A stretch of DNA of 7,284 nucleotides from Victivallaceae bacterium (GTDB lineage: Bacteria > Verrucomicrobiota > Lentisphaeria > Victivallales > Victivallaceae). Shown piece after piece: positions 1 through 5,596 of this stretch. Every line of letters begins with the position of its first letter. Positions within the stretch are counted from its first letter, which is position 1. Location: contig JAQUOK010000147.1 of assembly GCA_028717165.1 (NCBI GenBank), positions 1-7,284 on the forward strand, in the 5' to 3' direction. Under the pieces are notes generated by a model, which worked only from the letters and a program-made list of their open reading frames with translations, made no database searches and was not told the origin of the DNA. A program made the translations under genes and the position numbers.

Positions 1-48
1 AAAATCACTGTTTCGAAGCTCTCCGATATTAGCCTTGGTTCGCGCCAT
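1..48 (-). CDS. 5' end of an unidentified gene, running off the left edge
   Basis: Only the first 16 codons are in the window, translating to MARTKANIGELRNSDF. The start is well supported: ATG at 48-46 is preceded by AAGGAGG at 61-55 with a 6-nt spacer, one of the best ribosome binding sites in the window, and a plausible promoter lies just upstream. The N-terminus is short and basic, then polar, with no signal peptide. I do not recognise the family; an N-terminus this short fits many DNA-binding proteins and transposases, but nothing decides between them. Its codons (GCT, AAT, CTT, AGT, CGA) look more AT-tolerant than those of the neighbouring genes, and with the AT-rich upstream region this hints at, but does not prove, acquired DNA. 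It lies in the same orientation as rdgB but about 290 bp away, so it is probably transcribed separately. Confidence 0.55.
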   Translation of the reverse strand, partial: MARTKANIGELRNSDF

Positions 49-78
49 TCGCAACCTCCTTAAGCTAGGGTTGCGAAT
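47..78. promoter_or_regulatory. 10-bp palindrome across the ribosome binding site of the left-edge gene
   Basis: ATTCGCAACC at 47-56 is matched exactly by its reverse complement GGTTGCGAAT at 69-78, with a 12-bp centre. The left arm contains two bases of the minus-strand start codon, the centre and left arm carry the AAGGAGG ribosome binding site, and the right arm touches the predicted -10 box. That layout fits an operator for a repressor, perhaps the gene's own product. It could also be an mRNA hairpin hiding the ribosome binding site, but the right arm is probably at or before the transcription start, which favours DNA binding. The palindrome is seen directly; its role is inference. Confidence 0.5.
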
Positions 79-106
79 AATGTAGCAGTATTATTTCAAT
101 ATTCAA
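77..106 (-). promoter_or_regulatory. Predicted sigma70-type promoter for the left-edge gene
   Basis: On the minus strand, TTGAAT at 106-101 is followed after 18 bp by CATTAT at 82-77, or after 16 bp by TACATT at 84-79. Either -10 choice places the transcription start near 70, leaving a leader of about 20 nt that holds the ribosome binding site. The match is moderate, and AT-rich DNA gives such matches by chance. The position, just upstream of a strong ribosome binding site and touching a palindrome, supports it. Confidence 0.35.
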
Positions 107-125
107 GCTTTAAATGAGCAGTATT
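84..125 (+). repeat. Direct repeat AGCAGTATT x2
   Basis: Two perfect 9-bp copies lie at 84-92 and 117-125, 33 bp apart start to start, close to three helical turns. They flank the predicted -35 element of the left-edge gene, so they could be paired sites for a regulator. The same sites could be subterminal repeats of a mobile element. The repeat is seen directly; its function is inference. Confidence 0.4.
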
Positions 126-142
126 GGGGCTAGGGGCGAAGA

Positions 143-227
143 GAACGTTGTATGAGTGCTAAACGCTGAACTGTTATCAACGTTTCCCACTCTCTTTTGA
201 GGAGTTAAGCTATATCCTCCGGGTGGG
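143..227. other. Two adjacent inverted-repeat structures, possible structured RNA
   Basis: AACGTTG at 144-150 pairs perfectly with CAACGTT at 178-184. Immediately after it, CCCAC at 186-190 pairs with GTGGG at 223-227, enclosing a nested stem of GAGGA (199-203) with TCCTC (215-219). A small inner stem is also possible between AGTG near 155 and CGCT near 164. Together this gives a hairpin followed by a nested two-stem hairpin, foldable on either strand. No T-run follows on either strand, so a simple intrinsic terminator is unlikely. It could be a small RNA, a leader element or DNA-level palindromes. I recognise no known RNA family. Confidence 0.35.
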
Positions 228-341
228 CTTGTTTACTCTCTCTTGTATGCAAAGCGTTTCCCAGACCATCAGCATAGTTGAAGGTTTAAGATTAAACAAT
301 TAACACGTTTGCCGCATTTTGCTTGCCAAGCTAAATTTTTC

Positions 342-950
342 TTAGAATGTTCCCAGCTCATTGTCCAGAATAGACATTTCATCTTCGACGAATTCAATAA
401 CCTTTTCAACGGCTTTGGCGCGGTGGCTTATTTTATTTTTTTCTGCGGGGGCAAGTTCCGCAAAAGTTTTATCGAATCCGTCCGGCATAAAAACCGGGTC
501 GTAGCCGAAACCGTTTATGCCGCGGGGCTTTTCGATGATCGTGCCGTAGATTTCTCCCCGGAACGACCCGACAATTTCGCCGTTGAACGCAACGGAGATA
601 ACACACACGAAACGGGCGCGGCGATTTTCCTTTCCTGCAAGTTCCTTTAATATCCGGTCGATACGGGCCGGGTCGTTTTCGGCATAGCGGGCGGAGTATA
701 TGCCGGGGGCGTTGTTCAGCGCTTCCACTTCCAGGCCGGAATCGTCCGCGAAAGCCGGCAAATCACAGTAATTTGCCGCGGCCAGGGCCTTCAGGTTCGC
801 GTTTTCTTCAAAACTGCTGCCGTTTTCCTCCGGTTCTTCATAACCGGGGCAGTCGTTCAGAGAGAGAATTTCCAGTTCCTGCCCGGCCAGGAGTTTCCGG
901 TATTCTTCAAGTTTGTGCAGGTTATAGGTGGCGGCAACGATTTTACTCAT
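342..950 (-). CDS. rdgB: RdgB/HAM1 XTP/dITP diphosphatase
   Basis: This is a non-canonical purine NTP pyrophosphatase. The family hydrolyses XTP, dITP and ITP to the monophosphate and pyrophosphate in the cytoplasm, keeping deaminated purines out of DNA and RNA. The 202 residues match the usual length of about 195-205. Family motifs run in order: ATYNLHKLEEY at 7-17 (the T/S-x-N-x-x-K nucleotide-binding motif), FADDSGLEVEAL at 67-78 with the catalytic Asp pair D69/D70, the PGIYSARYA segment at 82-90, GFGYDPVF at 147-154 and SHRAKA at 175-180. The ATG at 950-948 has AAAGGA at 963-958 with a 7-nt spacer, and the motif starts at once after it, so the start is firm. It is divergent from tilS. The C-terminus runs slightly past the last motif and ends in TAA. 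No strong terminator follows. The family call is near certain; substrate preference is from family knowledge. Confidence 0.95.
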   Translation of the reverse strand: MSKIVAATYNLHKLEEYRKLLAGQELEILSLNDCPGYEEPEENGSSFEENANLKALAAANYCDLPAFADDSGLEVEALNNAPGIYSARYAENDPARIDRILKELAGKENRRARFVCVISVAFNGEIVGSFRGEIYGTIIEKPRGINGFGYDPVFMPDGFDKTFAELAPAEKNKISHRAKAVEKVIEFVEDEMSILDNELGTF

Positions 951-957
951 AGAAATG

Positions 958-963
958 TCCTTT
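958..963 (-). promoter_or_regulatory. rdgB ribosome binding site
   Basis: AAAGGA on the minus strand lies 7 nt before the rdgB ATG, a normal Shine-Dalgarno position that supports that start. Confidence 0.6.
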
Positions 964-969
964 AAAATT

Positions 970-998
970 TTGAATTCCCGGTTTCTTTCCTTTATATT
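970..998 (+). promoter_or_regulatory. Predicted promoter of the tilS operon
   Basis: TTGAAT at 970-975 and TATATT at 993-998 are separated by exactly 17 bp, a good sigma70-type arrangement. The predicted start near 1005 gives a leader of about 38 nt before tilS. Its -10 box overlaps that of the opposing rdgB promoter. Confidence 0.45.
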
Positions 999-1021
999 AC
1001 TGCCATAATATTATTTTACAA
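994..1021 (-). promoter_or_regulatory. Predicted rdgB promoter
   Basis: On the minus strand, TTGTAA at 1021-1016 and TAATAT at 999-994 are separated by 16 bp. Transcription would start near 987 and give a leader of about 37 nt containing the AAAGGA ribosome binding site. The match is moderate and lies in AT-rich DNA, but the position between divergent genes supports it. Confidence 0.4.
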
Positions 1022-1042
1022 CAAACCAATCCCGTTAAAAAA

Positions 1043-2404
1043 ATGATCAGCCATACCATAGGAAAAGCGCTTGAAAACTTTTGCGCCTTTAAAGTCTATA
1101 TCGGTTTCAGCGGGGGCGCGGACAGCGTCGCGCTGCTGATTTCCACCAATGATTTCGTCAGGGAACTTGATATCGATATAACGGCAGTTCACTTCGAACA
1201 CGGTATCCGCGGCGAAGCCAGCCGCCTCGACGCCCTGTGGTGCCGGGATTTCTGTCGTTGCCGCGGCATTAAATACGAACAGTATGATCTGCGCGTCCCG
1301 GAAGAAAGCCGGAAAAGCGAAAATCTCGAAGCTGCGGCCCGCCGTTTGCGGATCGCCAAATGGCACGAGCTGATCCGGCGGCAGGAGAAATGTGTTGTGC
1401 TACTCGGTCATCATGCCGACGACCGCATCGAAAACATGTTTATCCGCCTGTGCCGCGGGGCAAATGTTTCCGGCCTGACTTCGCTGCGGGAGGAAACCGC
1501 AGTGAAAAATATAAAATTCATCCGTCCCCTGCTGGCGTTCAGCAAACTTGATCTGATCGAATTCCTTACCGAACGCGGCATTGCCGAATGGTGTGTGGAC
1601 CACAGTAATTTTGACGAAAGTTATACCCGGAATTATTTCAGGCATCGGATAATCCCGGAAATCATAGAAAAACTGCCGACTGCCGCGACGGGTTTGATAA
1701 AAGCGGCAAAAGCGCTGGAAGCGGATGCTTTGTTCATAGAGGAAAGCGCCAGGGAAAAATATTCCCAGGTCGCGGGGCAGGAAATAACCGGAACCAAATT
1801 CTGGCGTCCCCTGCCGCCGGCGCTCCGGGCAAGGGTTCTCCGTTACTGGCTGAGCGCGCTTTTGAAAACCGAGTTTATTCCGACCTACGATATTATCGAG
1901 CGTTTTCAGGAGGCCCTGGAACAAAAAGGCGGCAGGCAGATACTGGTTCCCCTGTCCGGCGACAGTTTTATCTGGCTTCACCGCGGAGAGGTTGGCCTGA
2001 CTTTAGAGTCTTCGGTTGAAACGGATGAGCTGGTTTGGAACCGGCTTGAAGAAGAAACGATAAATTACGGCGGCAAAACCTTCAAGGTAAGGATAAGCGG
2101 GGAATTTGACCGGGGGGCGGTCAATCCTGCCGTTGCGGCGTTTGATGCTGATCTGCTGCCGGCGAAGCTGATTCTGTCCCGGCGCCGGAGCGGCGACAAA
2201 ATGATCCCGTTCGGCGGCAGCCGGCACATCAGGCTCAAAAAAATATTGACGGAACGGAAACTGACCGCGGTCGAAAAAGAAAACCTGATCGTTTTCCGTG
2301 CCGAAGACGGTAAAATAATCTGGGTTCCGGAAATTCGGCATTCAGCCTTCGCACCCGTAAGCGAAAAAACCGGCAGTATCGCCTATATAGAAATGACCGG
2401 ATGA
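1043..2404 (+). CDS. tilS: tRNA(Ile)-lysidine synthetase TilS
   Basis: TilS uses ATP to attach lysine to C34 of the CAU-anticodon tRNA-Ile, making lysidine so that the tRNA reads AUA and is charged with isoleucine. This is an essential cytoplasmic step in most bacteria. The 453 residues are close to the E. coli enzyme (about 430). The PP-loop SGGADS is at residues 23-28, the HGIRGEAS motif at 53-60, LGHHADDRIEN at 121-131 and the VDHSN...RNYFRHRIIPE block at 185-206. A middle substrate-binding region follows. The C-terminal TilS domain, about 378-440, has the characteristic RRRSGDKMIPFGG and LKKILTERK segments. The ATG is the only sensible start because the PP-loop sits only 22 residues in, but no clear Shine-Dalgarno precedes it (GTTAAAAAA). 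It appears to be first in an operon with the methyltransferase gene 39 nt downstream. All key motifs are intact. Confidence 0.95.
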   Translation: MISHTIGKALENFCAFKVYIGFSGGADSVALLISTNDFVRELDIDITAVHFEHGIRGEASRLDALWCRDFCRCRGIKYEQYDLRVPEESRKSENLEAAARRLRIAKWHELIRRQEKCVVLLGHHADDRIENMFIRLCRGANVSGLTSLREETAVKNIKFIRPLLAFSKLDLIEFLTERGIAEWCVDHSNFDESYTRNYFRHRIIPEIIEKLPTAATGLIKAAKALEADALFIEESAREKYSQVAGQEITGTKFWRPLPPALRARVLRYWLSALLKTEFIPTYDIIERFQEALEQKGGRQILVPLSGDSFIWLHRGEVGLTLESSVETDELVWNRLEEETINYGGKTFKVRISGEFDRGAVNPAVAAFDADLLPAKLILSRRRSGDKMIPFGGSRHIRLKKILTERKLTAVEKENLIVFRAEDGKIIWVPEIRHSAFAPVSEKTGSIAYIEMTG

Positions 2405-2443
2405 GTTTCCGTATTGAGGCAAAACTTGAAGGATGGCATTATT

Positions 2444-3334
2444 ATGAGCAGGAAATCAATAGTTGAAAAAGTTTTAAGTGGAAAAACCTTGGTTTCAGAC
2501 GGGGCCTGGGGGACATTTCTGCAGCGGAAAGGCATGCAGCCGGGGGAATGCCCGGAATTATGGTGCATCGAGCATCGCGAAGCGGTACGGGAAATCGCCG
2601 AGAGTTATATTGACGCCGGCGCGGATATGATCGAGACCAACAGTTTCGGCGGAACATCGTTCAAGCTTGAACATTACGGGCTTCAGGAGCGGACAGCCGA
2701 GCTGAACAAGGCGGCGGCCTCCATTTCCCGCGAGGCGGCCGGAGCGGACAAATATGTGATTGCCTCTATCGGCCCTACCGGGAAAATGCTGCTTATGGGC
2801 GATGTTACGTCCGAAGACCTTTATAATGCGTTTAAAGAACAGGCGCTTGCTCTTGCCGCCGGCGGCGCGGATGCGGCATGCATTGAAACGATGTCCGATA
2901 TAGACGAAGCCGTATGTGCGGTAAAGGCGGTAAAGGAAAATACCGGTCTCGAAGTTATCTGTACCTTTTCTTTTGAAAAGACCATAAACGGCGAATACCG
3001 TACGATGATGGGCGTTTCTCCCGCCGATATGGTCGCGGCCCTGGTCCCCGCCGGTGCGGATATTATCGGCACAAACTGCGGCAACGGCATGGAGCGCATG
3101 ATTGAAATCGTAAGAGAAATCCGGGCGGCGAACACGGATATTCCGATTCTGGTCCATGCCAACGCCGGAATGCCGGAAAACGTGAACGGCGCGGATGTTT
3201 TCCCGGATTCTCCCGAAGATATGGCCGGAATGACTCCCCTGTTGATCGCGGCCGGAGCCAATATTATCGGCGGCTGCTGCGGTACGACCCCGGCTCACGT
3301 CAGGGCGATCAGGGAAACGATTGAAAACCTTTGA
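2444..3334 (+). CDS. Stand-alone homocysteine S-methyltransferase-domain protein
   Basis: The 296-residue protein is a single homocysteine-binding (MetH N-terminal type) TIM-barrel domain. Members move a methyl group to the thiolate of homocysteine held on zinc, giving methionine. It opens with the conserved SDGAWGTFLQ segment at 18-27, then IETNSFGG at 63-70, and carries the zinc ligands as GTNCGNG (Cys212) and GGCCGTTPAHV (Cys278 and Cys279). There is no pterin, cobalamin or reactivation domain, so it is not full MetH. It may be one piece of a split methionine synthase, use S-methylmethionine, or take methyl groups from a separate corrinoid protein; the donor cannot be read from the sequence. 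I chose ATG 2444 over an in-frame TTG at 2414 because AAGGA at 2429-2433 sits 10 nt before it and the family domain begins just after. The 39-nt gap to tilS suggests co-transcription. Confidence 0.88.
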   Translation: MSRKSIVEKVLSGKTLVSDGAWGTFLQRKGMQPGECPELWCIEHREAVREIAESYIDAGADMIETNSFGGTSFKLEHYGLQERTAELNKAAASISREAAGADKYVIASIGPTGKMLLMGDVTSEDLYNAFKEQALALAAGGADAACIETMSDIDEAVCAVKAVKENTGLEVICTFSFEKTINGEYRTMMGVSPADMVAALVPAGADIIGTNCGNGMERMIEIVREIRAANTDIPILVHANAGMPENVNGADVFPDSPEDMAGMTPLLIAAGANIIGGCCGTTPAHVRAIRETIENL

Positions 3335-3401
3335 TTCGGGTAATCAATCCATTGTCATCCCAGAATTTATCAATTCAAGGTATTTTTATCTTAGTTTGAG
3401 C

Positions 3402-3422
3402 TTGGGAAATTTATTTTCCCGA
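3402..3422. terminator. Possible bidirectional terminator hairpin
   Basis: GGGAAA at 3404-3409 pairs with TTTCCC at 3415-3420 around a 5-nt loop, and one T-G and one T-A pair can extend it to 8 bp. It lies between converging genes. The stem is rich in A-T pairs and no uninterrupted T-run follows on either strand, only loosely T-rich DNA on the plus strand, so the terminator call is tentative. Confidence 0.35.
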
Positions 3423-3468
3423 ATACTTCACTTTTCGTTTTACATCTATCGCCGCGTTGTGCATTTCC

Positions 3469-3514
3469 TGGCGAGAAACACGTTCAACGTCTACGGCCCG
3501 ACAGAGTCTCGCCA
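3469..3514. repeat. Perfect 8-bp inverted repeat with inner hairpin
   Basis: TGGCGAGA at 3469-3476 is matched exactly by TCTCGCCA at 3507-3514. The 30-nt interior contains a second small palindrome, ACGT-TCA-ACGT at 3480-3490. It lies 43 bp beyond the stop of the flavoprotein gene and is foldable on both strands. No T-run follows on either side. It may stabilise the 3' end of an mRNA or be a protein-binding site. Confidence 0.35.
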
Positions 3515-3556
3515 CAAATTTCGTATCTCCCGATTTTATATGGGATGGCTCTGTAA

Positions 3557-5596
3557 TCAGCCTTTAATTTTCCAATCGAGGGCGCCGACCGGACATTCTT
3601 CTATACAGGCTCCGCAATCAGTACAGGAAAGCGGCAGGACTTTGCCGAAAGCTGTTTCCACTTTAGTGCTGAAGCCGCGCAGTTTCTGGCTGAGCAGATT
3701 GGCATTTACCACGTCCTTGCAGATCTTGACGCAGATCCCGCACTTGATGCACTTCATGCGGTCCTGAATAATCGCCGGGTGGCGATTGTCGTAGCCGTTA
3801 CTGAGTTTTTCACCTTTAATCGCGTCCGGAACCGCGAGATATTCCTCTGAGAATTTCTTGAGTTTACAGTCGCCTTTGGCGGTGCAGCTGCATTCGATGC
3901 AGCGCTTGCCTTCTGCCGTCATGGCTTCCCCCCCGATCGTGGAACAGACCTCTTTAAAGGTGCTTTTGCGTTCTTCCAGCGGGATAAAGTCAATTTTTAC
4001 GCGGGGCTCTTCGGAAACGTCTTCTTTGAGGTAAACGAGATCGTCTTTATTCAGGCTGTTCCAGTGCCCGCGCGAAACGTTGAAGGTAAATTCGGAACAC
4101 GGCTTGACCAGTCCGCGCGAGAAGAAATCAACAATGCCGAGCGCGATTTTGCGTCCGCCCGCAACTCCTTCGACGACCGTCGCCGCCCCGGTGACACAGT
4201 CGCCGGCGGCGAAAACATTGTCTTCGAGGTGATAGGCTTCTTCGCTGACGTCGATGCCGCCCCAGCGGTTGGTGCGGACACCGCCGGGCGCGTCGGTTTT
4301 CTGGCCGATGGCGGCGATGACCGTATCGGCTTCGGTGTCGTATTCGCTGCCGGCGATCGGAACCGGGCGGCGGCGGCCGGAAGCGTCGGGTTCGCCGAGT
4401 TCCATTTTCTGGCAGGTCAGGATCAGTTTGCCGTTTTCCCGGCGCAGTTTGACCGGAGCGGTCAGGAAGCTGAATTTAACGCCTTCTTCTTTGGCTTCCT
4501 CTATTTCTATTTTTTCGGCGGGCATTTCATTTTCCGTCCGGCGGTAAAAACAATTCACGTCGGGGCTTCCGAGCCTTACGGAAGTGCGCACGCAGTCCAT
4601 GGCGGTATTGCCGCCGCCGACCACGATGACTTTGCCGGGATTGTCTCCGCTCCAGTCGGCAAGGGCGACGTCTTTCAGAAAATCGATGCCCTGCATTGCC
4701 AGTTCTTCGCCTTCACAGTGCATGGAACTCGGCTGCCAGCAGCCGATAGTGACCGCGACCGCATCGAAATTTAGCTTGAGATCCGCCATGGAAAGATTGT
4801 CGCCGAGTTTACGGCCGCATTCAAAACCGATGCCGCCCATTTTGGGAAAATGCGCCAGTTCTTTGTCCAGGATTGCTTTCGGCAGACGGTATTCCGGAAT
4901 GCCGTAACGAAGCATGCCGCCGGGTTTCGGCATCTGCTCGTAAATAACCGATTCAATGCCGTTGCGCCGCAGGAAATACGCGGCGGATATACCTGCCGGG
5001 CCGGCGCCGACAATGCCGACTTTCCTGCCGTTGAGCGGGGGGAGTTCCTCCATGTATTCGTCGTAATGCAGGTCGGCGGCGAGGCGTTTGAAATCATTGA
5101 TCGCCACCGGCTTGCCGCTGACGTTCTTGCGGCAGTCTTTTTCGCAGAAACGCGGACAGACGCGCCCGATGCTCATCGGCAGCGGAATCCGTTCTTTCAG
5201 GATTTTGAGGCATTCCAGAAAATCGCCCTTGCGTCCGGCGCGGACATATTCCTCGACGGGCGCATGGGCCGGACAGGCCATAGTACAGGGCGCTTCGCAG
5301 TCCCCTGCATGTTCGGAAAGGAGCAGTTCCAGGGCGGTCCGACGCATATCTTTGACTTCGTCGCTGGAGGCGTCGATCTCCTGCCCCGGCACCGGGCAGG
5401 CGGAACACGAAGGCAGGAAACGTCCGGTTTTACGGTCTTTCACCACGCAGACGAAACACGACGTCGTTCTGGAAATCTTTTCGTTATGGCACAGACTCGG
5501 TATCTGAATACCGTTTTCGGCGGCAATGCCGAGAATGGTTTTATTTGCTTCGGCGCTGACTTCTTTGCCGTCCAGAATGAATGTTATCTTACTCAC
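3557..5596 (-). CDS. Ferredoxin / GltD-like FAD oxidoreductase / ferredoxin fusion, predicted NAD(P)H-linked subunit of a HydBC-type complex
   Basis: This 679-residue cytoplasmic iron-sulfur flavoprotein has five parts. Residues 1-75 are a NuoG/HydA-type [2Fe-2S] domain with Cys36, 47, 50 and 64. Residues 96-175 resemble the GltD/NfnB N-terminal cluster domain, with H96, C100, C104, C108 and CPRFCEKDC at 147-155. Residues 190-490 are a two-dinucleotide flavoprotein: FAD motif GAGPAG at 197-202, NAD(P)H motif GGGNTAMD at 327-334 followed by YRR at 351-353, and a second FAD motif AAGDC at 463-467. A short Cys motif follows (C566, 569, 571, 577). The tail is a 2x[4Fe-4S] ferredoxin (C616-626 and C658-668). 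H-cluster motifs of [FeFe] hydrogenase are absent. The start is GTG, overlapping the upstream gene by 8 nt, with GAGGG at 5609-5605. Coupling to a HydB-like gene indicates a shared complex, probably handling NADPH and ferredoxin; the reaction is inferred. Glutamate synthase small subunit is less likely because of the extra ferredoxin domains and the neighbour. Confidence 0.85.
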   Translation of the reverse strand: MSKITFILDGKEVSAEANKTILGIAAENGIQIPSLCHNEKISRTTSCFVCVVKDRKTGRFLPSCSACPVPGQEIDASSDEVKDMRRTALELLLSEHAGDCEAPCTMACPAHAPVEEYVRAGRKGDFLECLKILKERIPLPMSIGRVCPRFCEKDCRKNVSGKPVAINDFKRLAADLHYDEYMEELPPLNGRKVGIVGAGPAGISAAYFLRRNGIESVIYEQMPKPGGMLRYGIPEYRLPKAILDKELAHFPKMGGIGFECGRKLGDNLSMADLKLNFDAVAVTIGCWQPSSMHCEGEELAMQGIDFLKDVALADWSGDNPGKVIVVGGGNTAMDCVRTSVRLGSPDVNCFYRRTENEMPAEKIEIEEAKEEGVKFSFLTAPVKLRRENGKLILTCQKMELGEPDASGRRRPVPIAGSEYDTEADTVIAAIGQKTDAPGGVRTNRWGGIDVSEEAYHLEDNVFAAGDCVTGAATVVEGVAGGRKIALGIVDFFSRGLVKPCSEFTFNVSRGHWNSLNKDDLVYLKEDVSEEPRVKIDFIPLEERKSTFKEVCSTIGGEAMTAEGKRCIECSCTAKGDCKLKKFSEEYLAVPDAIKGEKLSNGYDNRHPAIIQDRMKCIKCGICVKICKDVVNANLLSQKLRGFSTKVETAFGKVLPLSCTDCGACIEECPVGALDWKIKG

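Larger units (their letters stand above)
79..341. other. Gene-free, AT-rich region full of short repeats
   Basis: I see no convincing coding sequence here. The stretch separates the end of rdgB from the start of the left-edge gene. It holds a perfect direct repeat AGCAGTATT (84-92 and 117-125), GCTAGGG (129-135, also at 64-70), TTGTATG twice (148-154 and 243-249) and CGTTTCCCA twice (181-189 and 255-263). It also holds two adjacent inverted-repeat structures between 143 and 227. There is no tRNA T-loop, no tmRNA 3' end, and no RNase P or SRP signature that I recognise. It could be a regulatory region, a small structured RNA, or the remnant end of a mobile element. Confidence 0.5.
3335..3556. 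other. Convergent intergenic region with inverted repeats, no gene
   Basis: This 222-bp gap separates the converging methyltransferase gene and the flavoprotein fusion gene. I see no coding sequence in it. It holds a hairpin overlapping the methyltransferase stop (TTGATT 3331-3336 with AATCAA 3342-3347), a hairpin at 3402-3422, and a perfect 8-bp inverted repeat at 3469-3514. A weak TCCC/GGGA pair lies at 3528-3545. Termination of both converging transcripts is the expected job. Confidence 0.5.

Noticed and set aside
126..264. tmRNA or 6S RNA, suggested by GGGGCTA near 126 and the paired segments
   Set aside because: No tmRNA tag frame, T-arm or CCA-type 3' end is visible, and the 6S single-bubble layout cannot be drawn with confidence.
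318..341. GCTTGCCAAGC hairpin followed by TAAATTTTT as a terminator
   Set aside because: The T-run follows on the plus strand, where no gene ends; on the minus strand, where rdgB ends, no T-run follows, and the stem is only 4-5 bp.
2414..2443. TTG at 2414 as start of the methyltransferase gene
   Set aside because: ATG 2444 has a well-placed AAGGA, and the ten extra residues add nothing recognisable.
3321..3767. Plus-strand 148-codon open frame across the convergent gap
   Set aside because: It overlaps the end of the flavoprotein gene, where the opposite strand encodes conserved ferredoxin motifs, has no ribosome binding site and resembles no protein.
3557..5596. Calling the fusion protein glutamate synthase small subunit (GltD)
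   Set aside because: The FAD/NADPH core matches, but the N-terminal [2Fe-2S] domain, the C-terminal ferredoxin tail and the coupled HydB-like gene do not fit GltD, and no GltB large subunit is present.
3557..5596. Calling the fusion protein an [FeFe] hydrogenase (HydA)
   Set aside because: It has the expected HydA-like N-terminal domain and operon position, but none of the H-cluster cysteine motifs; that space is taken by a flavoprotein domain.
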